Source of the DNA: Flavobacterium phragmitis
GTDB lineage: Bacteria; Bacteroidota; Bacteroidia; Flavobacteriales; Flavobacteriaceae
Assembly: GCF_900112575.1 (NCBI RefSeq)
Contig: NZ_FOMH01000011.1
Location: 1 to 64,000, forward strand
Reading direction: 5' to 3'
DNA length: 64,000 nt
The notes beneath the pieces are model-generated. The model had not been told where the DNA came from, did not search any database, and was given only the letters and a program-made list of their open reading frames with translations. Below, piece after piece: positions 34,167 through 41,617 of the stretch (position 1 is the stretch's first letter; each line of letters opens with the position of its first letter). Position numbers and translations under genes: made by a program.

Positions 34167-34514
34167 ATGATTGCTGTAATTTTTGAAGTTATCCCGAACG
34201 AAGGCAAAAAAGATGAATATTTGGATATTGCAGCAAGTCTTCGTCCAGAATTGAACCAAATAGATGGTTTTATCTCCATTGAAAGATTTCAGAGTCTTAA
34301 TGATTCTGGAAAAATTTTGTCTTTATCTTTTTGGAAAGATGAAGAAAGTATTCAGCAATGGAGAAATCTTGAAATGCATCGTCATGCGCAGGCCAAGGGA
34401 AGAAACGGAATTTTTAAAGATTATCATTTAAGGATTGCGACTGTAGTTCGTGATTACGGCATGTTTGAAAGAAAAGAAACTCCAGAGGACAGTTCACTAT
34501 TTCATGAATCTTAG
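34167..34514 (+). CDS. Antibiotic biosynthesis monooxygenase (ABM) fold protein
   Basis: A 115-residue dimeric ferredoxin-like protein: AVIFEVIPNEGKKDEYLDIA, then GFISIERFQSL, SLSFWKDEESIQQWR and HRHAQAKGR. These are the marks of the ABM family, which includes cofactor-free monooxygenases and heme-degrading relatives. The true substrate cannot be read from sequence. It follows the hydrolase by 92 bases on the same strand. Confidence 0.88.
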   Translation: MIAVIFEVIPNEGKKDEYLDIAASLRPELNQIDGFISIERFQSLNDSGKILSLSFWKDEESIQQWRNLEMHRHAQAKGRNGIFKDYHLRIATVVRDYGMFERKETPEDSSLFHES

Positions 34515-34608
34515 AAAAGGTGCAGAGATTCAAAATGTCAAAGGTTTCTATTAGCATTTCAAAAAAATCTAAAATCTGAAATCTGAAATCTAAAATCATT
34601 TTTTTGCC

Positions 34609-34616
34609 TACTTTTG
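34609..34616 (+). promoter_or_regulatory. -7 box right before the RluF-like gene
   Basis: TACTTTTG ends four bases before the ATG at 34621. Transcription would begin at or next to the start codon, implying a leaderless message. No TTG at -33. Confidence 0.45.
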
Positions 34617-34620
34617 CAGT

Positions 34621-35463
34621 ATGGAAGAAAATTTAAAACGTCTTAATAAATTTATCAGTGAAACAGGGTATTGTTCTCGCCGCGAAGCTGATAAATTGAT
34701 TGAAGAAGGACGCGTAACAATAAATGGTGCTGTACCAGAAATGGGAACTAAAGTTTCGCCAAATGATGAAGTACGTATAAATGGCAAATTGATTGTTGAA
34801 AAACAAGAAAAAATGATTTATCTGGCATTCAACAAACCGGTTGGAATTGAATGCACCACCAATCTGGAAGTCAAAAACAATATTGTTGATTATATCAATT
34901 ATCCAAAACGAATTTTTCCAATTGGAAGGCTGGATAAAGCCAGTGAAGGATTAATTTTCATGACAAATGACGGTGACATTGTAAACAAGATTCTTCGAGC
35001 CAGAAATAACCACGAAAAAGAATATACCGTTACGGTAAACAAACCTATCACAGAACGTTTTATCCAAAGAATGGGAAATGGTGTTCCAATTTTAGATACG
35101 GTTACCAAAAAATGTAAAGTAGAACAAATCAGTAAATATACTTTTAAGATTATTCTAACGCAGGGGTTAAACCGTCAAATTAGAAGAATGTCTGAATATT
35201 TAGGTTATGAAGTTACAGCACTGAAACGTATCCGAATTATCAATATTTCTTTGGATGTTCCAGTTGGTCGTTACCGCGATTTAACCGATGCTGAAATAAA
35301 AGAATTGAATCAGTTAATTGAACCTTCTAGTAAAACTGAAGAAGCAAGTCTTCCAAAAGTGGAGACTTCAAACACAAACAGAAGCTCAAATGCAAACTCA
35401 AACAGAAGAGCGACCTATATCTCTAAAAACGATCCAAGATTTAAAAAAAGAGGAGGACAATGA
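34621..35463 (+). CDS. rluF: RluF-like 23S rRNA pseudouridine synthase (RsuA/RluB/E/F family)
   Basis: A 280-residue enzyme with an N-terminal S4 RNA-binding domain (LNKFISETGYCSRREADKLI, about 7-55). The catalytic domain has its Asp in IGRLDKASEGL, with NKPVGIECTT, KEYTVTVN and LTQGLNRQIRRM. The short RIRIINISL segment and overall length resemble RluF, which acts on helix 69-90 region uridines in E. coli; the exact target is inferred. A polar tail (from about 238) rich in Ser, Asn and Arg ends in KKRGGQ. Confidence 0.88.
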   Translation: MEENLKRLNKFISETGYCSRREADKLIEEGRVTINGAVPEMGTKVSPNDEVRINGKLIVEKQEKMIYLAFNKPVGIECTTNLEVKNNIVDYINYPKRIFPIGRLDKASEGLIFMTNDGDIVNKILRARNNHEKEYTVTVNKPITERFIQRMGNGVPILDTVTKKCKVEQISKYTFKIILTQGLNRQIRRMSEYLGYEVTALKRIRIINISLDVPVGRYRDLTDAEIKELNQLIEPSSKTEEASLPKVETSNTNRSSNANSNRRATYISKNDPRFKKRGGQ

Positions 35464-35490
35464 TGAATGAATGAGCCTCCTCCTTTTTTT
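35443..35490. terminator. Bidirectional terminator between rluF and the LamG gene
   Basis: AAAAAAAGAGGAGG at the end of rluF pairs with CCTCCTCCTTTTTTT about 20 bases on. The plus-strand hairpin overlaps the last codons of rluF, and on the minus strand it closes the LamG gene. Confidence 0.75.
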
Positions 35491-36427
35491 ATTTTTCAAG
35501 CTTTATTTGTTGCAAAGGGGGATCAACCTGTGGCAACTCCAATAAAGGAACTTTAGTTTTAGAATTCTCATTTAAAGGAACTTCAGTTTTTAAATTCTCA
35601 TTTAAAGGAACTGAAACTTTAGTGTTATCATTATTAGAATCCTCAATAACCTGTTTGTATTGTGGCGTATCATTAACAATTTCTAAAGGATAAACGATAC
35701 CCTTATCTCTGTTTTTTGCAACATACAGCTTTTTGATTTCACTAAAAGATAATGCTCTTTTATAAACCTTCAGATCATCAATAGCTCCATAAAAACTCTC
35801 ATAACCGTAAGGATATAAATCTCCTATAGTCAGTCTCTCTCCTGTCCATGAAAAATTAAATTTTAGCTCTTCCATTGGCAGAATTGCGCCTTCATAATTA
35901 ATAGTGAATTTTTTTTGCTCTCCGTTTATATACATCTGAAATATTTTCCCTGTATAGATAAAAGCTACCTGAACCCATTGATTTAAAGGAATCTTTTCTT
36001 GAGAATTAAAGTGGATATAACCATTTTTATAGGTGTGAAAATTAAGTGTTCCGTCATTCTGAACCTGTAAATTAAAATCTCTTCCTGGGTCTACTTTAGA
36101 AATAATTGTATTATGTTCAGCATATCTATCAAGATAAATCCATCCAGTGATTGTAAAAGCTGTTAGTCCATTAAAATTAGAAACATCATCAATACTGATA
36201 AACCCTCCATTTCCAAAATAAAATGCTCCATTAGTATTGTCCCTTCTATCTTTTACTGGTTGAATAGAATGAGAATAAGAGCTGTTTTTCAAATAACTTG
36301 CATCTTGTATATTCCCATTTAAGGGCAGATACAAAATCAAATCTTTATCAAACTGATTATCAACCACTTTTTGTGCTTTTAACAAAACACCATTCAAAAA
36401 AATTAAAATTATCCAAAAACTACGCAT
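35489..36427 (-). CDS. Secreted LamG/concanavalin-like domain protein
   Basis: A 312-residue exported protein with a signal peptide (FWIILIFLNGVLLKAQ). A LamG_3-type beta-sandwich spans about 25-230: LILYLPLNGNIQDAS, FTITGWIYLDRY, WVQVAFIYTG and GAIDDLKVYKRALSFSEIKKLY. The C-terminal tail repeats VPLNEN (VPLNENLKTE, VPLNENSKT) three to four times. It probably binds glycans or acts as a surface adhesin; no catalytic domain is seen. Single gene, separated by a terminator from rluF. Confidence 0.85.
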   Translation of the reverse strand: MRSFWIILIFLNGVLLKAQKVVDNQFDKDLILYLPLNGNIQDASYLKNSSYSHSIQPVKDRRDNTNGAFYFGNGGFISIDDVSNFNGLTAFTITGWIYLDRYAEHNTIISKVDPGRDFNLQVQNDGTLNFHTYKNGYIHFNSQEKIPLNQWVQVAFIYTGKIFQMYINGEQKKFTINYEGAILPMEELKFNFSWTGERLTIGDLYPYGYESFYGAIDDLKVYKRALSFSEIKKLYVAKNRDKGIVYPLEIVNDTPQYKQVIEDSNNDNTKVSVPLNENLKTEVPLNENSKTKVPLLELPQVDPPLQQIKLEK

Positions 36428-36494
36428 GATTCATAATTGTACTATTTATCCCACAAATTTATAAACCAATTTAAAAGATTAGCTAAATTAAATG

Positions 36495-37883
36495 TTAATT
36501 TTTAACTTGCAGGAAATCATAATATAAGGCTTTAGATAAAAATCCAGCATTTTGATAGTTTGTAATTAATTGCTCTCTTGTAATTTCAGAATTCTTTCCA
36601 TCTAAATTATTCTTTTCTAAATATTCTCTTCGAGCTTCGTCATTAAAATTCAATCCGCTTAAGAAAACGGGTTCTACTCCTTTGTTTACAGAGATATTAT
36701 AAGTAGTTACTAAATTCCCCCAGTTCACATAACTGCAAAGAAGAACCGTTCCGTAGAAATACCAAACCATTTGATTAAAAAGATAAGCATTCGTTTTCTG
36801 TTTTCTGATTTTCTGAAATGAAATTACTAATCCTACGATAGATAAGATTAAAAAGGCATAAACCCCTAGACGTTTGTATGTCAAGCCATAAAATGATACA
36901 TATTCTGTATTCTTAATCATGGCGCTTACAATCAAAACTACATTTAATGTAAGCCATATTTTAGCTAAGTTTTTTAGCGTTTTTGCTTTTTCATCAAAAT
37001 TAAATCCGCCTTTAAAATAAAATAGAATTACGCCTACCGCCATTAAAATAGAGAAAATTACTGCGTTTACCCTTTCATGTATATCAGCGCTTAAATTACT
37101 TTTTTCGACAACCTCAAAGAATTGTTCGTAGTTATAAGTTCCAATAAAAACCAACAGCATAATGTTTAAGAGAAACAATGTGATTTCACCACTTTTTCTT
37201 TCGAAGTCTAGATCAAGAAATGTAAATGTGCTTTGATTTTTTAGTTCAGAGATATTACTGAAGTCATTTTTCAATTTTGGATTGAATTCGTAACAAGCAT
37301 CTGGAACCCAGTAATTCCAAAAACTAAATGAAATATAAAACCCAAGTATGCTGATTAACACCAACTGGAAAATATCAATATCTAAAGTATAATCTGTAAA
37401 TAATGAAGAAAAATGATTGCTTCCGAAAGAGTAAACAATAAAAAATAATCCTAGAAATACTACTGGAATCACCACAAAGGCTACAAGTTTCTTAGCAAAA
37501 TCGTTATGAATTTTTCGTTCAGGAAGCCATTGCTTGAAAATAAAAATTCGTCCCAGTGATGTAAATCCATTCAATATAATCAATGGAAAAATCTGTATGA
37601 TTTTAAGTCTGTCATCCTGTGTTTTAAATTGCAAAAACAAAATGGACAAGGCCAAAGAAAAAAACGACGCCGCATCGCCATACCAAGCAAAGGCAAAACA
37701 AGATAAAATAGAGGTCATTACTAGAACAAGATGTGATCTGTCAACTAGTTTTTCCTGAAAGAAATAACTAACTAATAACGTCAACATTACTCCAAAGATA
37801 GAAACATTTATTCCAGGAGCTTCATTGTAAAAAAGCAGTGCAAAAACTGCCGTACAAGCTAAAATAATTTGATGTTTTTTCAT
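36495..37883 (-). CDS. Polytopic membrane protein (DUF4173/DUF4153-like)
   Basis: A 462-residue membrane protein with about 11-12 hydrophobic helices and a soluble C-terminal segment (FNDEARREYLEKNNLD). The layout and FQKIRKQKTNAY loop resemble DUF4173/DUF4153 proteins. Function unknown. ATG at 37883 (MKKHQIILACT) was preferred over an upstream TTG-like start in the operator. An operator-like palindrome (37903-37919) lies 19 bases upstream, the same one as before the neighbouring winged-helix operon, so the two units are probably co-regulated. Confidence 0.85.
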   Translation of the reverse strand: MKKHQIILACTAVFALLFYNEAPGINVSIFGVMLTLLVSYFFQEKLVDRSHLVLVMTSILSCFAFAWYGDAASFFSLALSILFLQFKTQDDRLKIIQIFPLIILNGFTSLGRIFIFKQWLPERKIHNDFAKKLVAFVVIPVVFLGLFFIVYSFGSNHFSSLFTDYTLDIDIFQLVLISILGFYISFSFWNYWVPDACYEFNPKLKNDFSNISELKNQSTFTFLDLDFERKSGEITLFLLNIMLLVFIGTYNYEQFFEVVEKSNLSADIHERVNAVIFSILMAVGVILFYFKGGFNFDEKAKTLKNLAKIWLTLNVVLIVSAMIKNTEYVSFYGLTYKRLGVYAFLILSIVGLVISFQKIRKQKTNAYLFNQMVWYFYGTVLLCSYVNWGNLVTTYNISVNKGVEPVFLSGLNFNDEARREYLEKNNLDGKNSEITREQLITNYQNAGFLSKALYYDFLQVKN

Positions 37884-37897
37884 GATTTTAATTTTTA

Positions 37898-37919
37898 AAA
37901 GTACTTTGTAATTCAAAGT
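37898..37919. promoter_or_regulatory. Candidate winged-helix operator, site 2
   Basis: AAAGT-ACTTTG-TAATT-CAAAGT. The palindrome ACTTTG-N5-CAAAGT at 37903-37919 is preceded by AAAGT. It is 19 bases before the DUF4173-like ATG and matches site 1 (38857-38878) in both arms and spacing. Confidence 0.6.
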
Positions 37920-37942
37920 TTTTAGGCAAAAATTTTTAATTT

Positions 37943-38233
37943 TTAAGATTTCATTAATTTTTCGAGATACAAAAGGTGTTCTTTGAACGCCGCGCGGCCA
38001 AGCGGTGTTACCTGATAAGATGTTTTTGGTTTTTTACCAACAAATTCCTTTTTAATTTCGATGTATTCGGATTTCTCCAATGCAGAAGAATGACTTGCCA
38101 AATTTCCATCGGTGATATTCAAAAGCGTTTTCATCTCGGTAAAATCTACCCAGTCGTTAACCATCAAAATGGACATAATACCCAGTCTGACACGGCTTTC
38201 GAAATCTTTATTTAGTTTGTCAATAATTCCCAT
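37943..38233 (-). CDS. Winged-helix transcriptional regulator (MarR/ArsR-like, PF13601 type)
   Basis: A 96-residue one-domain DNA-binding protein. The helix-turn-helix is FTEMKTLLNITDGNLASHSSALEKSEYI, where LASHSSALEK is the recognition helix. The wing is EFVGKKPKTSYQVTPLGRAAF, which identifies the family usually found with small membrane-protein genes. No ligand pocket is evident in the sequence. It lies four bases after a small membrane-protein gene, with a candidate operator upstream of that gene and another before the DUF4173-like gene. Confidence 0.9.
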   Translation of the reverse strand: MGIIDKLNKDFESRVRLGIMSILMVNDWVDFTEMKTLLNITDGNLASHSSALEKSEYIEIKKEFVGKKPKTSYQVTPLGRAAFKEHLLYLEKLMKS

Positions 38234-38237
38234 TCAA

Positions 38238-38852
38238 TTATTTGTATTTTTTGAACATCACTAAACCATATAAAATATGCAGAATTCCGAATCCTAAAAT
38301 CCAGAAAATCAATCCATATCCAATATAGAACATAGAAATAAGTCCTAAAATTAATTCAGAAAAGCCTAAATATTTAATATCAGAAAAAGTATATTTTTCT
38401 GCATTTAGAACAGCAAGTCCGTAAAATATTAATGTTGAAGGTGCTACTAATCCAAAATATCCGTGATACATTAAAGCAAGACAAAATATTCCACCTGCAA
38501 AAAGTGGAACTGCCAGATTAAACAGCATCTTTTTTGTAGCTGATGTCCAGATTGGCAAATTGTATTTTCGGCTTTTTCTAATAGTAAAAAAGATTCCGAA
38601 AACAAATGCACACGTCATAATTATGATTCCAATCCAAAATAATTCGGTTACCAGATTAGCCGAATACAATCTATGTTCATCACTTAGATAATCCATCCCA
38701 TTTGCTTTAAAAAGCTGGTAAACATAAATACCACCGATTAAAGCCGAAAGACCCGCGAAAACCCCCGAAAGTCCGCTTAACGATATAAATCTGGAAGAAC
38801 GCTCCATCATGGAACGAATATGTGCTAAATCTTCTTGATGCTTTTGATTCAT
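38238..38852 (-). CDS. Small integral membrane protein of unknown function
   Basis: A 204-residue protein with about five membrane helices. A soluble start (MNQKHQEDLAHIRSMMERSSRFISLSGLSGVFAG) leads into the hydrophobic core, and it ends in LHILYGLVMFKKYK. The N-terminal ERSSRFISLSGLSG motif recurs in membrane proteins encoded next to winged-helix regulators in Flavobacteriia. It heads the regulator operon and has an operator-like palindrome 9 bases before its ATG. Function unknown. Confidence 0.85.
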   Translation of the reverse strand: MNQKHQEDLAHIRSMMERSSRFISLSGLSGVFAGLSALIGGIYVYQLFKANGMDYLSDEHRLYSANLVTELFWIGIIIMTCAFVFGIFFTIRKSRKYNLPIWTSATKKMLFNLAVPLFAGGIFCLALMYHGYFGLVAPSTLIFYGLAVLNAEKYTFSDIKYLGFSELILGLISMFYIGYGLIFWILGFGILHILYGLVMFKKYK

Positions 38853-38856
38853 AATT

Positions 38857-38880
38857 AAAGTACTTTGCGTTACAAAGTTA
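38857..38880. promoter_or_regulatory. Candidate winged-helix operator, site 1, overlapping a -7 box
   Basis: AAAGT-ACTTTG-CGTTA-CAAAGT-TA. The palindrome is at 38862-38878. On the minus strand TAACTTTG (38880-38873) is also a -7 box match, so a bound regulator would block its own promoter. Confidence 0.6.
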
Positions 38881-38940
38881 TTATTTATTTTGGAATGGCA
38901 AATAAAAAATTAAAAAATATTTACGAAAGTAATGTAAACT

Positions 38941-39056
38941 CCTGCAAGGTTTTCAAAACCTTGTTGGTTTGACACTGAACTTGAATCAAAAAACTAAAGT
39001 CGGCTTTTGTTTTGACTTTCTGAATATACCTACAAGGTTTTGAAAACCTTGCAGGA
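38941..39056. repeat. Pair of CAAGGTTTTGAAAACCTTG palindromes
   Basis: Two palindromic REP-like copies, at 38941-38967 and 39029-39056, in opposite orientation 61 bases apart. The core AAGGTTTT/AAAACCTT is self-complementary. Confidence 0.7.
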
Positions 39057-39082
39057 ATGAGAATTTCTTATTACATGAGACC

Positions 39083-39196
39083 GCGTGAGGGATAGGAATA
39101 AGCTACCAAAGTAGCATGGATAGTCCGACCGTCTCGTTGCAAAAGGGCGTATAACCGTAAAGTATATTGCCCTTTTGCAACGAGACGGTCACGCCC
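39083..39196 (+). ncRNA. Structured RNA-like element (three-stem, possibly Flavo-1-like)
   Basis: Three nested pairings fit one fold: an outer stem GCGTGA (39083-39088) with TCACGC (39189-39194); a hairpin GCTAC-CAAA-GTAGC (39102-39115); and a perfect 22-bp stem (39127-39148 with 39169-39190) with a 20-base loop. Unpaired purine-rich strings GAGGGATAGG and GGATAGTCCGACC flank the small hairpin. The last two bases of the outer stem compete with the long one. Strand is assigned by the purine-rich side and is uncertain. It may belong to a known flavobacterial RNA family (Flavo-1), which I cannot check. Confidence 0.5.
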
Positions 39197-39212
39197 AAAG
39201 TATAAAAACGAA

Positions 39213-39239
39213 AAAGCCTATTCTTAACGAACAGGCTTT
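39213..39239 (-). terminator. Terminator after corA
   Basis: AAAGCCTATTC pairs with GAACAGGCTTT (one mismatch, tolerated as G-U on the minus strand), with T-rich sequence following on the minus strand. It lies between corA and the RNA-like element and could also end a plus-strand RNA. Confidence 0.75.
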
Positions 39240-39255
39240 GTATTGTTTTTAAGTT

Positions 39256-40182
39256 TTAGAACCATCTTCTTCTTTTGAACAAAAAGACTCCAAAGGTGGA
39301 TAGAATTATAGAAACCAAGAGTAGAATCCAAATTCCGTATTGACTTTCTTCTAATCCATTTGGGACGTTCATTCCGTACAAACTGGCAATAAGAGTTGGA
39401 ATCATTAAGATGATAGAAATTGAAGTCATCTGTTTCATAATATTGTTCATATTATTGGAGATTACAGAAGCATAAGCATCCATCATTCCGGTCAAGATGT
39501 TGTTGTAAATGTTGGCTGTATCTTGCGCCTGATTTAGTTCGATTTCTACATCTTCTAACAATTCTGGATCGTAACTGGCTTTGTGTGCTTTTAGGTTTTT
39601 GATTCTTTGGAACAAAACATCATTTGCTTTTAAAGAAGTGATGAAGAATACAAAACATTTTTCGATTTGAAGCAAGGCTTGTAATTCTTCGTTTTTAATT
39701 GATTTCTCTAAATTATCTTCTGCGAGTTTTATTTTATGATTGATTTGTTTCAGGTATTTCAAATACCAAACACTTGATGATAAAAGCAATCGCAAAACTA
39801 AATTGAAATTATCTTCTATTTCGATGTTTTTGCGCTGTGAATAGGCAACAAAATCTTTGATTATTTCTGTTTTATAAAAACTGATTGTGACACAGATATC
39901 CTCTTTAAAAATGATTCCGAGAGGAACGGTATGGAAAGGAATTTTTACATCGCCACTTTTAATGGGAATACGCATAATGATAAGCGTCCAGCCATCTTCG
40001 ATTTCTATACGAGGTCTTTCGTCGATATCCTCAATATCATTGTAAAAAGCTTCAGGAACCTGAAGTTCTTCTAACAAGTAATTTTTATCTGATTCTGTTG
40101 GAGATTCGATGTGAATCCAGCAATTTGAAGTCCATTTTTGGATTTCTACTAATCCGTTGTTGTTTGTGTAAAAGGCTTTCAT
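39256..40182 (-). CDS. corA: CorA family divalent cation (magnesium) transporter
   Basis: CorA forms a pentameric Mg channel. This 308-residue protein has a large acidic cytoplasmic domain (YNDIEDIDERPRIEIEDGW) and a long stalk helix. Two C-terminal membrane helices follow, with the pore motif YGMNVP after the first. The GMN signature and the basic tail KRRRWF are intact. The substrate ion (Mg versus Co, Ni, Zn) cannot be read from sequence. It has its own full consensus promoter and a 105-base leader. Confidence 0.93.
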   Translation of the reverse strand: MKAFYTNNNGLVEIQKWTSNCWIHIESPTESDKNYLLEELQVPEAFYNDIEDIDERPRIEIEDGWTLIIMRIPIKSGDVKIPFHTVPLGIIFKEDICVTISFYKTEIIKDFVAYSQRKNIEIEDNFNLVLRLLLSSSVWYLKYLKQINHKIKLAEDNLEKSIKNEELQALLQIEKCFVFFITSLKANDVLFQRIKNLKAHKASYDPELLEDVEIELNQAQDTANIYNNILTGMMDAYASVISNNMNNIMKQMTSISIILMIPTLIASLYGMNVPNGLEESQYGIWILLLVSIILSTFGVFLFKRRRWF

Positions 40183-40292
40183 TTCAAAATACAGGGTTTT
40201 AACGCAGCATTTTGAAATTTCAAAAGCTGCTTAATTTAATACTAACGAATAATAATAATCGTCCATTTGGAGAAGTGTTTTTTTAAGTGGTG

Positions 40293-40321
40293 CAAAAGTA
40301 TCCTTTATTTTTAAGAACCAA
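40293..40321 (-). promoter_or_regulatory. corA promoter
   Basis: On the minus strand TTG (40321-40319), 18 bases, then TACTTTTG (40300-40293): full -33/-7 match. Expected start near 40287, giving a leader of about 105 bases. Confidence 0.65.
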
Positions 40322-40373
40322 AACTTTAAACTATTAATTATATATTAAAATGGCAGTTTGGATAGATTTTTTA

Positions 40374-40520
40374 AACACATAGAAACATAGATATTGTAAT
40401 TGCAAAAAAAGGCGTTTCACTTTTTTAAACAAACATAGCCAACCTTTAATCATGTGAGAGAAATTTGTTTCTCTTTTGCTTTCTTTTCATAGAAATTATA
40501 ATTCTATATTTCTATGTGTT
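40374..40520. repeat. Inverted ACACATAGAAACATAG pair
   Basis: Arms at 40374-40391 and 40503-40520 match as reverse complements at 17 of 18 positions, separated by about 110 bases. Confidence 0.6.
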
Positions 40521-40542
40521 TGTAAAAATTACTGCAATAAAA

Positions 40543-40568
40543 AAAGCCTGCTCAATTGAACAGGCTTT
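40543..40568 (-). terminator. Terminator after folD
   Basis: AAAGCCTG/CAGGCTTT stem with TTTTTTT on the minus strand, 22 bases past the folD stop. Confidence 0.85.
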
Positions 40569-40589
40569 CATAGTATTTTGAAAAAGAAA

Positions 40590-41477
40590 TTATTGATTTC
40601 TTGCGCTTCTCATTTTACGAGCTAAAAGTGTATTTTTAAGTAACATCGCAATTGTCATTGGCCCTACCCCACCTGGAACTGGCGTAATGAATGATGCTTT
40701 TTTGCTTACTCCATCAAAATCAACGTCTCCTTTGATAACGTATCCTTTTGCATTTGATGCATCTTCTACACGTGTAATTCCAACGTCGATAACGGTTACT
40801 CCTTCTTTTACCATATCTGCTTTTAAGAATTCTGGAACTCCCAACGCTGTAATAATAATATCAGCATTTTTAGTGAATTCTGCCAAGTCTTTAGTTCGGC
40901 TGTGCGTTAAGGTAACTGTAGAATCTCCAGGATTTCCTTTACGGCTCATTAAAATACTCATTGGACGTCCTACGATATGGCTTCTTCCAATTACTACTGT
41001 ATGTTTTCCTGCAGTTTCTACTTTGTAACGCTCTAACAATTCCATAATTCCGAATGGTGTTGCTGGAATAAAACTTTCCATTTCAAGCGCCATTCTACCA
41101 AAGTTAGTTGGGTGGAATCCATCTACGTCTTTATCTGGATCAATTGCTAATAAGATTTTTTGTTCGTCGATATGTTTTGGCAATGGCAACTGAACGATAT
41201 ATCCATCTAGATTATCATCTTCGTTCAACTCTTTAATCTTAGCAAGCAGTTCGTCTTCAGTAATTGTTTCCGGCAGACTTACTAAAGTAGAATCAAATCC
41301 GATTTCTTGACAAGATTTTACTTTACTTCCTACGTAAGTTAAACTTGCTCCATTATTTCCCACTAAAACAGCTGCTAAATGAGGGACTTTTCCTCCCGCT
41401 GCTTTTATAGATTGAACTTCGGCTGCAATTTCGTTTTTAATGTCGTTAGATGTTTTTTTACCGTCTAGTAGCTGCAT
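40590..41477 (-). CDS. folD: Bifunctional methylenetetrahydrofolate dehydrogenase/methenyltetrahydrofolate cyclohydrolase
   Basis: FolD interconverts 5,10-methylene-THF, methenyl-THF and 10-formyl-THF for purine and one-carbon metabolism. The catalytic Lys is in TYVGSKVKSCQEIG (about 48-61). The NADP-binding loop is VVIGRSHIVGRP, with QLPLPKHID and PGGVGPMTIAMLL near the end. The length of 295 residues is standard. It is 140 bases downstream of ffh with a repeat between, so they may or may not share a transcript. Confidence 0.96.
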   Translation of the reverse strand: MQLLDGKKTSNDIKNEIAAEVQSIKAAGGKVPHLAAVLVGNNGASLTYVGSKVKSCQEIGFDSTLVSLPETITEDELLAKIKELNEDDNLDGYIVQLPLPKHIDEQKILLAIDPDKDVDGFHPTNFGRMALEMESFIPATPFGIMELLERYKVETAGKHTVVIGRSHIVGRPMSILMSRKGNPGDSTVTLTHSRTKDLAEFTKNADIIITALGVPEFLKADMVKEGVTVIDVGITRVEDASNAKGYVIKGDVDFDGVSKKASFITPVPGGVGPMTIAMLLKNTLLARKMRSARNQ

Positions 41478-41506
41478 TGTTTTTGTTTCAGATTTAAAGT
41501 TTTTTT

Positions 41507-41606
41507 GTTTCAGGTTTCATGTTTCAAGTTGAAAACGAAACTCAATTTATTTATTGAAAAAAGTTTCAAACTTCTGTTTCATAACCTGAAACTTGAAACT
41601 TGAAAC
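41507..41606. repeat. GTTTCAAG-type inverted repeat between ffh and folD
   Basis: Arms at 41507-41530 and 41583-41606 match as reverse complements at 21 of 24 positions and are made of the heptamer GTTTCAA. Same family as 7670-7715. It may end the ffh transcript. Confidence 0.7.
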
Positions 41607-41617
41607 TTTTAATTTTA

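Larger units (their letters stand above)
40183..40589. other. Intergenic region between corA and folD
   Basis: About 400 bases without a gene. It holds the corA promoter, a pair of inverted words (CACATAGAAACATAG near 40374-40391 and TATTTCTATGTGTT near 40507-40520) and the folD terminator. The inverted words bound a roughly 110-base AT-rich stretch with no other clear signal. Confidence 0.6.
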
